From Alteribacillus bidgolensis (GTDB taxonomy: Bacteria; Bacillota; Bacilli; Bacillales; Marinococcaceae), in assembly GCF_002886255.1 (NCBI RefSeq), contig NZ_KZ614149.1:2666001-2730000 (forward strand): DNA of 64,000 bases. Reading direction: 5' to 3'. The stretch's first letter is position 1, and every line of letters starts with the position of its first letter. Shown here in pieces: positions 26,713-34,999 of this stretch. The position numbers and the translations under genes were made by a program. The notes under the pieces are model-generated. The model worked only from the letters and a program-made list of their open reading frames with translations. It had not been told where the DNA came from and searched no databases.

Positions 26713-28479
26713 TTACCAATTACGGTGATCAAGATGCGCATACTTGTCGAGATGGCGTACTGGCATTTTTAAGGCATCCTTTCGAAATGGTGGTGCGAGC
26801 TGTGTGCCGTCAACTTTGATGTTTAATACGGTAGGGCGGTCTGAATGCAGAGCTTCTGTAAAGGCGCGCTTTAAATCTTCCGGGTTATCCACTGTTTCTC
26901 CTGCAGCTCCCATGCTGCGGGCTACTTCGGCAAAGTCCGGCCCTTCAATATCCGCTCCAACAAAACGGTTATTGTAATAGTCTACCTGATTTTTCTTCTC
27001 CGCGCACCAGGCCCCGTTATTAATGACACATGCAACAACCGGAATCTTCTGTTCCACGGCGGTGCTCACTTCATGCAGACTCATCCCCCATGCTCCGTCC
27101 CCGGCAATCGAAACAACCGGAGCGTCTGGCTTTCCTTTTTTTGCTCCAATCGCTGCTGGGTAAGCAAACCCGCAGTTCCCAAATGTCAGGGCCGCCAAAT
27201 GCTTCCGTGGTTCATTAAAACGGAGATATGAGTTGGATGTAGACGACGTGTTCCCTATGTCAGAAGTAACGATTGTATCATCAGTAATGAGATTGGATAT
27301 CTCCAGTAAAGCCCGGCGCGGGTTCATTGGTTCTCCATTCTCCATAGCGAGCTCTTCTATCTCTGTCACCCACTTCTGGCGCTCTTCTTTAATAGACATG
27401 CGGCGCTGTGTGTCTACAGGTCGATTAGGGTCTGCTTGGCTGAGACGAGTATAAAGTTCTTCGGAGACATCTTTGGCATCTCCTAAAATGCCGCATTCAA
27501 TCGGATGAGTTCGTGCAATATTACGGTGGTTGATATCTACTTGAATTATTTTTGCATTTTTCGGGAAATAGTCAATATCATAGGCTGGTAATGTACCAAA
27601 TACCGACAGACGGGTGCCGATCGCTAGTAACACGTCCGCATCCTGTAAAGTACGCATCGCTGATTTGGCTCCCATATAGCCAATCGGGCCTACTGCTAAT
27701 TCATGATTCCACGGAAAAGCGTCATTATGCATATAAGAAGTAGCGACAGGAGCAGAAAGATGTTCGGCGATATTTTTTACGTCCTCTATCGCATCAGCAT
27801 CTACAACCCCACGCCCGGATATAATCGCAGGTTTTTTTGCATCTTTTAATAATTCAACTGCCCGGTCCAGCGTTTTAGAATCACCAAATCCACGTTTGGT
27901 TACACGGTACTGATGCGGCTGCAGAATTTGTTCTTCGATTTCGCCAAAGAATAAATCGCGCGGAATATCAAAGAGAACAGGTCCTTTTTCTGCATATGCA
28001 ATGCGAAACGCCGTCCGCAGACAATCAGCCACCCTGCTGACATGAGGAACCTGCACGGTTTCTTTTGTGATCGATTCAAAAATTGATACTTGATTCGCTT
28101 CTTGGAAGCCGTCCCAGCCTATTGTCGGTGTGCCGGCAGATGGGGAGATGACCACCATCGGCGTGTGCGCCAAATGAGCAGCTGCGACAGAAGTAACCAT
28201 GTTCGTGATTCCCGGGCCGTTTTGTCCAATAACTACCCCTGCTTTACCCGTTACGCGGGTATATCCATCTGCCATATGGGCTGCGCTTTGTTCGTGGCGC
28301 ACCGGAATAAACTCAATCCCTGCCTCTGGCAAAAGATCTAACATGTCCATAAACGCTGAGCCTAGGATCCCGTACATATGATCAATGCCTTCAGCAACAA
28401 GTGTTTCTACAATAGCCTCACTTGGCGTCATCTTCACCTTCTTTTCAAAATGAATGCCTGTTGGTGTTTGTGTCTGCAT
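26713..28479 (-). CDS. xsc: Sulfoacetaldehyde acetyltransferase
   Basis: 589 residues, a thiamine-diphosphate enzyme of the acetolactate-synthase fold but with Xsc-type sequence throughout (MTPSEAIVETLVAEGIDHMYG; GSAFMDMLDLLPEAG; TPTIGWDGFQEANQVSIFE). The catalytic Glu lies in VRHEQSAAHMADGY (about 60) and the TPP/Mg motif GDGAWGMS...NNGAW at about 460-490. Reaction: sulfoacetaldehyde plus phosphate gives acetyl phosphate plus sulfite; this is the C-S bond-breaking step of taurine and isethionate use. ATG at 28479 or 28482, both after AAAGGAGG. Operator site 2 lies 78 bases upstream and the GntR gene is next on the same strand. Confidence 0.93.
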   Translation of the reverse strand: MQTQTPTGIHFEKKVKMTPSEAIVETLVAEGIDHMYGILGSAFMDMLDLLPEAGIEFIPVRHEQSAAHMADGYTRVTGKAGVVIGQNGPGITNMVTSVAAAHLAHTPMVVISPSAGTPTIGWDGFQEANQVSIFESITKETVQVPHVSRVADCLRTAFRIAYAEKGPVLFDIPRDLFFGEIEEQILQPHQYRVTKRGFGDSKTLDRAVELLKDAKKPAIISGRGVVDADAIEDVKNIAEHLSAPVATSYMHNDAFPWNHELAVGPIGYMGAKSAMRTLQDADVLLAIGTRLSVFGTLPAYDIDYFPKNAKIIQVDINHRNIARTHPIECGILGDAKDVSEELYTRLSQADPNRPVDTQRRMSIKEERQKWVTEIEELAMENGEPMNPRRALLEISNLITDDTIVTSDIGNTSSTSNSYLRFNEPRKHLAALTFGNCGFAYPAAIGAKKGKPDAPVVSIAGDGAWGMSLHEVSTAVEQKIPVVACVINNGAWCAEKKNQVDYYNNRFVGADIEGPDFAEVARSMGAAGETVDNPEDLKRAFTEALHSDRPTVLNIKVDGTQLAPPFRKDALKMPVRHLDKYAHLDHRNW

Positions 28480-28556
28480 CATGATTCCTCCTTTGTTTAA
28501 ATAAAAAAATAAGTAGGGATAAAAACGTGTTTCCTGTCTTGCTTTCATTGATTAGT

Positions 28557-28574
28557 GGTACGGACGACAGGACC
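28557..28574. promoter_or_regulatory. GntR-type operator candidate, site 2 (xsc)
   Basis: GGTACGGACGACAGGACC, one mismatch to GGTnnGGnCGnCCnnACC, upstream of xsc and downstream of the GntR gene. Confidence 0.65.
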
Positions 28575-28729
28575 ACATTATCCGAAATGATGTAATGAAC
28601 TTAACCATGTACCCTTTTATTAAAACAGAATTTTCTAAAAAAATAAACAACTATTTTTATTTTTCTTATTATAAAGTGTGATAGAATCCATTAAAAAACG
28701 TAATAATTGAAGGCGCACTTACTAGCGCC

Positions 28730-29452
28730 CTAACCGTTTTTACGTTCTAAATCAATCGAAAAAGAATACATATCCGGACGGAAATAGCTATTTGAAAATT
28801 CTATCCATTGCTCATCCGCCGATGTAATAAAACGTTCCGAAATCAATACGCTTTCATCTTCTTCAAATTGGAGTAATTCTGAGTCTTCTTTCTCGATCTT
28901 GCCTACTTTTATCACTTGCTTTGCTTTATTCAACCGGAGCAGCAATTTATTTTCCAACAAATCATAAATCGTTTCTGTGTTCAAATCAAATTGGGTTAAC
29001 TGCCTTCCTATATTTAATGGATAATAATCATTTTCTAACGCAATGGGATGTCCATCCGCAAAGCGAAGCCGTTTAATAAAATAGACCGTTTCATCACCGA
29101 TCATTTTTTGGAGCGGCTCTGGAGGCCTTGCTTCCCCATGGGTTATTAATTGCACGTCAGGTTGAAGATTCATTTCCGTAATTGTTTCTGTCGTGCTTTT
29201 TAAATTTCCGAGCCAATCTTGAATTGGTTTAGGAGAAACAAATGTCCCAACACCATGTCTTTTGATTAAGAGGCCTTCTTTAACTAAAGATGAAATAGCC
29301 TCTCGTACAGTGCTTCTACTCACTCCATATTCATCCATAAACTCTCTTTCACTTGGAAGACGATCCGAATAAAATCCATTATTGATCCGTTCTGACAGTT
29401 TCTTTTTAAGCTGAGCATGTAATGGCAATGGGTTTTTATGATCTAGTTTCAT
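28730..29452 (-). CDS. GntR/UTRA-family regulator of the sulfonate island
   Basis: 240 residues: HutC-type GntR helix-turn-helix at 5-75 (PLPHAQLKKKLSER... LPSEREFMDEYGVSRSTVREAI) and a UTRA effector domain from about 95 to 235 (TVYFIKRLRFADGHPIALENDYYP; SERFITSADEQWIEFSNSYFRPD). It separates xsc from the divergent ald-tpa operon, both preceded by the same palindrome, so it probably represses them and is relieved by taurine, sulfoacetaldehyde or another intermediate (inference). The ATG at 29452 has a weak AGGGACAAAG site upstream. Confidence 0.87.
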   Translation of the reverse strand: MKLDHKNPLPLHAQLKKKLSERINNGFYSDRLPSEREFMDEYGVSRSTVREAISSLVKEGLLIKRHGVGTFVSPKPIQDWLGNLKSTTETITEMNLQPDVQLITHGEARPPEPLQKMIGDETVYFIKRLRFADGHPIALENDYYPLNIGRQLTQFDLNTETIYDLLENKLLLRLNKAKQVIKVGKIEKEDSELLQFEEDESVLISERFITSADEQWIEFSNSYFRPDMYSFSIDLERKNG

Positions 29453-29695
29453 CTTTGTCCCTCATTTCTATCTCGTTTGTCTACATTATAGATTGGTATC
29501 ACTGTTTTTCCAATGATTTAATAATACTTCCTCTTTTTATTATTTCAATCCACTTCTTTCGTAATTGTATCTCACCCTTACATTTCAACATCTATTACTA
29601 TTTTAAATAACTATTATTTAAAAAACAAAAAACTTATTTTATTTAAAACATTGTGACAATTTATATTTTGTGTTTAAATGGATATAACTTCAAGT

Positions 29696-29713
29696 GGTTA
29701 GGTCGTCCGTACC
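29696..29713. promoter_or_regulatory. GntR-type operator candidate, site 3 (ald-tpa operon)
   Basis: Read on the minus strand GGTACGGACGACCTAACC, a full match to GGTnnGGnCGnCCnnACC, ending 34 bases before the alanine dehydrogenase start; a repressor here would overlap the promoter or leader. Confidence 0.7.
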
Positions 29714-29746
29714 ATTGCTTGTAATTTTAAGAAGGAGGTTTCGTCT

Positions 29747-30880
29747 ATGAAAATTGGAATTCCAGCTGAAATAAAAAATAATGAAAAAAGAGTAGCCATT
29801 ACGCCAGGCGGCGCAGCTAATCTATTAAGGGCTGGACATGAAATCATCATTGAAACGGAGGCTGGTGCAGGAAGCGGGTTCAGCGATGAAAATTATCTTG
29901 AGGCCGGCGCATCCATCGTAAAGACAGCTGAAGAAGCCTGGTCTTGTGAGATGGTAATGAAAGTGAAAGAACCACTTGAAGAAGAATTTAGGTTCTTCCG
30001 TGAAGATCTTATACTATTCACCTATCTTCATCTTGCAGCCGAGCTTAAGTTAACGAAAGCGTTGCGGGATAGTAAAGTCACGGCCCTTGCCTATGAAACA
30101 TTAACACTTAAAGACGGATCCTTGCCACTGCTTACTCCAATGAGCGAAGTGGCTGGACGAATGTCTGTTCAAATTGGCGCTCAATTTCTAGAAGGTTCTA
30201 AAGGCGGCAAAGGCGTCATGTTAGGTGGCGTTCCCGGGGTGCCTCCAGCAGCAGTGACTATTGTTGGAGGAGGCATTGTCGGAACGAATGCAGCCAAAAT
30301 GGCGCTTGGATTAGGGGCTAGAGTAAACATCTTAGACATTAGCTCTAAACGCCTTCGGGAACTAGACGATCAGTTTAATGGACAAGTAACTACGATTATG
30401 TCAAATCCCCATAACCTTTATGAAGCCGTAAAGACTTCAGATTTACTAATAGGTGCTGTTTTAATACCAGGAGCGAGAGCACCTAAACTAGTGAAAGAAA
30501 GCATGGTTCAGGATATGAATAAAGGTTCTGTCATTGTAGACGTTGCTATAGATCAAGGTGGTTCGATTGAAACGATTGACCGCATTACTACACACGATGC
30601 ACCTAATTATACAAAATATGGAGTCGTTCACTATGCGGTTGCCAATATTCCGGGTTCTGTTTCTCGAACGTCTACCCTTGCTTTAACGAACAATACAGCA
30701 CCTTATGCTCAAGCCATTGCATCTCTTGGACTTGAGGAAGCAATCAACAAACATCCAGAACTAACATCTGCCATAAACACCATGAACGGAAGCATTGCCC
30801 ACCCCGCTGTTGCAGCAGCCCATGACATGACGTATGAGCCTAGTGAAGATTTTTTAAAAGCAAAAACGATGACAGTATAA
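29747..30880 (+). CDS. ald: Alanine dehydrogenase
   Basis: 377 residues, full length. N-terminal catalytic region with MKVKEPLEEE (catalytic Lys, about 75) and FTYLHLAAE (catalytic His, about 96); NAD-binding loop IVGGGIVGTNAAKMALGLGA at about 172-190; DVAIDQGG near 270. It oxidises L-alanine to pyruvate, ammonium and NADH. Beside a taurine-pyruvate aminotransferase its job is to recycle the amino acceptor pyruvate and release nitrogen, as known from taurine-degrading bacteria. AAGGAGG precedes the ATG. First gene of a five-gene plus-strand operon. Confidence 0.93.
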   Translation: MKIGIPAEIKNNEKRVAITPGGAANLLRAGHEIIIETEAGAGSGFSDENYLEAGASIVKTAEEAWSCEMVMKVKEPLEEEFRFFREDLILFTYLHLAAELKLTKALRDSKVTALAYETLTLKDGSLPLLTPMSEVAGRMSVQIGAQFLEGSKGGKGVMLGGVPGVPPAAVTIVGGGIVGTNAAKMALGLGARVNILDISSKRLRELDDQFNGQVTTIMSNPHNLYEAVKTSDLLIGAVLIPGARAPKLVKESMVQDMNKGSVIVDVAIDQGGSIETIDRITTHDAPNYTKYGVVHYAVANIPGSVSRTSTLALTNNTAPYAQAIASLGLEEAINKHPELTSAINTMNGSIAHPAVAAAHDMTYEPSEDFLKAKTMTV

Positions 30881-30894
30881 GGAGGAGTCGTATT

Positions 30895-32256
30895 ATGGTT
30901 CAACAAAAAATAGAAGAAAATAGACTTACCCAGCAAGACCACGACCATCTTTGGCACGCCATGCACAAATACAACCCAGATGCTCCCCCCATGATCGCAG
31001 CACACGGTGAAGGTTCTTGGTTTACAGATATGGAAGGAAACAAATATATGGACGGTGTATCTGGTTTATGGTGCTTAAACCTTGGCCACGGCCAAACGGA
31101 AATTACAGAAACTGCCAAAAATCAAATGGACAGATTGGCTTATTTTCCGCTAACCTTCAGCCATCAACCGGCGATTGAACTTTCCGCTAAATTAAGTGAA
31201 CTGCTTGGCGGAGGGTATCGTACTTTCTTTTCCAATGGAGGATCCGATGCGAACGAAACGGCTTTTAAAATAACGAGACAATACCATAAACAAACCGGAA
31301 ATCCAGATAAATACAAGTTTATTTCCAGATATCGTGCTTATCATGGAACAACGATGGGGGCCATGAGTGCGACTGCCCAAGCCCAGCGCCGCGTCAAGTA
31401 CGATCCAGGGGTCCCAGGATTTCTGCATGTTCCGCCTCCTTACGCTTATCGAAGTACGTTTAATAACCCAGAACAAGATGATGAAATGGCTGCCAGCCTG
31501 CTTGAACAAGTGATCATTTGGGAAGGAGCAGAAACCGTTGCTGGTTTTATTATGGAACCATATATATCAGGCGGCGGGGTCATTAAACCGCAATCTGACC
31601 GTTATTTAAAACGTGTTCGTGAAATTTGTGATAAATATAATGTCCTCCTTATTATCGATGAAGTGGTTTCAGGGTTTGGACGCACGGGCCAAATGTTTGG
31701 GTATATGCATGCCAAAGGAGTACAGCCGGATATCATCACAACAGCAAAAGGCTTAACAAGCGGCTATCTTCCCTTAGGTGCTACGTCTATTAAAAATGAG
31801 ATCTATGAAACGTTTAAAGAAAACGACGGAAACAACCATTTCCGTCACGTTTCCACATACGGCGGTCATCCAGCAGCATGTGCCGTTGCTTTAAAGAATA
31901 TCGAAATTATTGAGCGAGAAAATATAGTAGAACGAGTAGCCTCTCTTGATGAAAAAATTCTAAGTCAGTTAAAAGAGTTAGAATCTCACCCCTATGTTGG
32001 TGAAGTACGAGACATCGGTTTTCTATATGGTTTGGAATTAGTTGCAGACAAAACGACAAAAGAACCAGTAAGCGACGCATATATCGGCAGTATACTTGGG
32101 GCTTGTAAAAAGAAAGGACTAATTCTCGGGAAAAATGGAGATACCGTCCCTCAACTTGGCAATGTTCTCATCATTGCCCCGCCATTAACCTCTACAGAAG
32201 AAGATTTGCAATTTTTGGTTCAAACGTTAACAGAAGCATTAAATGCTGCTAGATGA
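30895..32256 (+). CDS. tpa: Taurine-pyruvate aminotransferase (class III PLP)
   Basis: 453 residues, fold-type I class III aminotransferase. Substrate-entry segment WFTDMEGNKYMDGVSGLWCLNLGHG, PLP phosphate loop FSNGGSDANETAFK (about 110), IIDEVVSGFGRTG (about 245, the Asp of PLP) and the Schiff-base Lys in TTAKGLTSGYLPLGA (about 285). The overall pattern fits taurine-pyruvate aminotransferases, which make sulfoacetaldehyde and alanine; a generic omega-aminotransferase is the alternative, but xsc and ald next to it strongly favour taurine. It starts 15 bases after ald with GGAGGA. Confidence 0.88.
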   Translation: MVQQKIEENRLTQQDHDHLWHAMHKYNPDAPPMIAAHGEGSWFTDMEGNKYMDGVSGLWCLNLGHGQTEITETAKNQMDRLAYFPLTFSHQPAIELSAKLSELLGGGYRTFFSNGGSDANETAFKITRQYHKQTGNPDKYKFISRYRAYHGTTMGAMSATAQAQRRVKYDPGVPGFLHVPPPYAYRSTFNNPEQDDEMAASLLEQVIIWEGAETVAGFIMEPYISGGGVIKPQSDRYLKRVREICDKYNVLLIIDEVVSGFGRTGQMFGYMHAKGVQPDIITTAKGLTSGYLPLGATSIKNEIYETFKENDGNNHFRHVSTYGGHPAACAVALKNIEIIERENIVERVASLDEKILSQLKELESHPYVGEVRDIGFLYGLELVADKTTKEPVSDAYIGSILGACKKKGLILGKNGDTVPQLGNVLIIAPPLTSTEEDLQFLVQTLTEALNAAR

Positions 32257-32271
32257 TAAGGAGGTCCGTAT

Positions 32272-33525
32272 ATGCCGATTAACTCTAGACGTTTGAAGCA
32301 TATTTTTTCAGATCTTTCTTATATCGGAGAAGAAAGTGACGGCAGTATTACTCGTTTAGCTCTTACGGACGAAGATAAAAGCGCGAGGGACCGGTTTATT
32401 CAACTACTGTGTGAGCATGACCTCAGCGTGCGCGTAGATGACTTCGGAAATATTTATGGACGGCTGGAAGGAAAAAACCCTTCCTCCCCTCCTATTGTCA
32501 TTGGTTCCCACCTCGACACCGTCCGCCATGGTGGATTATATGATGGTACGGTTGGGGTGACTGCTGGATTAGAAATTCTAATTGCTTTAAAAGAAGAACA
32601 ATGGAAACCTGATATTCCAATTGAAGTCGTTTCTTTTACGAACGAAGAAGGCGCTCGTTTCCCTCATCCGATGCTTGGAAGCAGCGCTTTAGTAAATGCC
32701 GCTCCTGAGAAAACAATAAGGGAAATGAAAGATAGTGAAGGATTCACTTTTCAACAGGAACTGGAACGAATTGGTTACGACGGTGAAAGAAACGCCAGGT
32801 TAAATCGTGTACACATGTATTGTGAAATTCATATTGAGCAAGGGCCCTTATTAGAAAAATCGAACAAGCCCATTGGGATAATAAAAGGGATTCAAGGACT
32901 TTCCTGGCACAAGGTCATTTTCAAAGGAAGAAGTGACCATGCAGCATCTACTCCCTATCATGATAGACAAGATCCTATGCGTGCAACCGTTCATACTATG
33001 GAGAAATTATACGAAAAAGCAGAACAACAACTTACCACCGGCACATTTACCATAGGCAAAGTAGAGGTACAACCTAACATTTCAAATGTAATAGCTAAAG
33101 AAGTGACGACTTTTTTAGATATTCGAAATCAAGACAAAAAAGCTTTACAAAAAGATGTTGATACTATTCGATCTGTTATCCATGACTGTAACACGTCAGA
33201 AAATGTTGAAATTCAAGATTTAGCCTTTCAACACCCCGTAACATTTTCTTCCAGGCTCCTTGAAGAACTGGAGAATATATGTGGACAATCCGGAATAGAG
33301 ACAGAAACAATGTTCAGCGGTGCCGGACATGATGCGATCTATATGCCAAGATTAGGTGAAACGATTATGATGTTTGTACCAAGCAAAGACGGAATTAGCC
33401 ATTCAAAGGAAGAGTACAGCGACTGGAAAGACATTTACCAAAGTGCAGAAATACTGTATGAGTTAGTAAAAAAAGAAAGTTCACTGAGTAAAAGCAGTAC
33501 TTTTATGAAGGAGGCTAATAAATGA
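32272..33525 (+). CDS. M20-family amidohydrolase (N-carbamoyl amino acid hydrolase/allantoate amidase type)
   Basis: 417 residues. Zinc-ligand motifs of the hydantoinase/carbamoylase branch are all present: GSHLDTVRHGGLYDGTVG (about 83-100), FTNEEGARFP (about 124), EIHIEQGPLLE (about 190) and SGAGHDAIYM (about 345). Characterised members hydrolyse N-carbamoyl-amino acids, ureidopropionate or allantoate. Here it sits inside a taurine operon, 16 bases after tpa with an AAGGAGG site, and overlaps the symporter start by four bases. A carbamoyl- or acyl-amide of taurine or a related amine is a reasonable guess, not evidence. Confidence 0.85.
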   Translation: MPINSRRLKHIFSDLSYIGEESDGSITRLALTDEDKSARDRFIQLLCEHDLSVRVDDFGNIYGRLEGKNPSSPPIVIGSHLDTVRHGGLYDGTVGVTAGLEILIALKEEQWKPDIPIEVVSFTNEEGARFPHPMLGSSALVNAAPEKTIREMKDSEGFTFQQELERIGYDGERNARLNRVHMYCEIHIEQGPLLEKSNKPIGIIKGIQGLSWHKVIFKGRSDHAASTPYHDRQDPMRATVHTMEKLYEKAEQQLTTGTFTIGKVEVQPNISNVIAKEVTTFLDIRNQDKKALQKDVDTIRSVIHDCNTSENVEIQDLAFQHPVTFSSRLLEELENICGQSGIETETMFSGAGHDAIYMPRLGETIMMFVPSKDGISHSKEEYSDWKDIYQSAEILYELVKKESSLSKSSTFMKEANK

Positions 33526-34982
33526 GCTGGTACATTACGTATACCATCATTTACTTTTTAATCATGTTTGCTTTTGGATTCTATTATTACACGAAAGTAA
33601 AGACATCAGATAATTACCTGATTGCCAATTGGAGTATGGGCTTTTGGTCAATTACCGGCACAATGATTAGTACCGCTTGTGGTGCTGCTGTATTTATTGG
33701 ATGGGTCGGTATGGGCTTTAATGTAGGAATTGCAGGTTATTTTCAATTTGCTTTTCCTGCCATGATTATTACCCTATTGTTGTTTTATTTCTTTGCTAGT
33801 CCTCTGAGACGTCAGAAACTTTATACTATTGCTGATCTTTTTAGCGAAAGATTTGGAAAGCAAGCCGGTATTATTCCTTCCGTGCTTTCTGCCATTATTT
33901 ACTCTGTTCCGACATTAGCTTTACAGATTGTCGGTATGACAACTGTATTTACTATTGCCTTCGGGTTAAATGATTCCACTGGTATGCTGCTTGGCTTTGC
34001 TATGGTGTTGGGATTTACGATCCTCGGCGGTTTGCCTGCTACTATCATTACTGATGCACTGCAAAGTATCATACTAGTCGTAGGAATCACTACCTTATTT
34101 GTTTCGAGTATTTTTTATGGCGGTGGTATTGGGAATGTTTTATCAGAGACTCCTGCAGAGTATTTAACCCCCTTAGGAAACGTAGGATTATCTGGCGTTT
34201 TACTATTCGCTCTTTCTGTCGGCCCCTTTTATCTCGTTTGGCAATCAACGTGGCAAAGAATATTCGCATCCAAAGATGAAAAAGTCGCCAAGAAAGCTGG
34301 TGTCACCAGTGTTTTGATTATTTTACTCATATCCATACTGCCTTACTCCATTGGAGTTATGGCCCGTCAATATGTGCCTAATGATTTAAACCCCGATTTA
34401 ATTTTCTCCTATGTAACGGTTGAGCTGCTTCATCCAGCTATCGGCGGGATCATCCTTGTGGGCCTTTTAGCTGCTTTGATGACAGGGGCAACTTCTTTTA
34501 TCTTACAAGGAAGTTCCAACCTGACAAGAGACATGTACCAACGCTTATTTGATCCAAATGCATCAGAAAAAAGATTAATGACAGCTTCTAGACTATCGGT
34601 TGTTATTATTTCTATTTTAGGTTTAATTGTAGCTTTCAATATGTCCGATATTATAACAACTTACGAATGGGCTCTCCGTATCATTGGTGCAACGCTTGTG
34701 ATCCCGTTTTTAGCAGCTATGTTCTGGAGAGGAGTAACCAAAAAAGGGGTCTTGGCAAGTATGGTTGCAGCTATGATAGGAACCATCCTCCATCCTTTTT
34801 TAAACATCCCGATAGAACACACGATATTTGGTCTTGGTCTGTCCCTTATCACTCTTGTCGTCATCAGCTTATTGTCAGAACATTCAGATGAAGAACAGGT
34901 AAAAGCGTTATATTGGGAAGTTCTTCAATCGAACAGCCGTGGAGAAGAAGAAAAGAACGAGCCTATAAGCAAAGTAAAATAA
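33522..34982 (+). CDS. Sodium:solute symporter (SSS family)
   Basis: 486 residues, about thirteen helices. SSS-family features are GTMISTACGAAVFIGWVG (about 45-62), the later TIITDALQSIILVVG and LMTGATSFILQGSSNLTRD. Members import small organic solutes with Na+. Its ATG overlaps the M20 gene stop by four bases (ATGA), so the two are translationally coupled and probably act on the same compound. In a sulfonate operon the likely cargo is taurine or an N-substituted taurine, or another amide handled by the hydrolases beside it. Confidence 0.87.
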   Translation: MSWYITYTIIYFLIMFAFGFYYYTKVKTSDNYLIANWSMGFWSITGTMISTACGAAVFIGWVGMGFNVGIAGYFQFAFPAMIITLLLFYFFASPLRRQKLYTIADLFSERFGKQAGIIPSVLSAIIYSVPTLALQIVGMTTVFTIAFGLNDSTGMLLGFAMVLGFTILGGLPATIITDALQSIILVVGITTLFVSSIFYGGGIGNVLSETPAEYLTPLGNVGLSGVLLFALSVGPFYLVWQSTWQRIFASKDEKVAKKAGVTSVLIILLISILPYSIGVMARQYVPNDLNPDLIFSYVTVELLHPAIGGIILVGLLAALMTGATSFILQGSSNLTRDMYQRLFDPNASEKRLMTASRLSVVIISILGLIVAFNMSDIITTYEWALRIIGATLVIPFLAAMFWRGVTKKGVLASMVAAMIGTILHPFLNIPIEHTIFGLGLSLITLVVISLLSEHSDEEQVKALYWEVLQSNSRGEEEKNEPISKVK

Positions 34983-34999
34983 TAGAAGGAGGACAAACA

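Noticed and set aside
34913..34999. Upstream extension of the YtcJ-type frame to 34913
   Set aside because: It lies inside the symporter gene in another frame; the TTG at 35000 with AAGGAGG is better supported.
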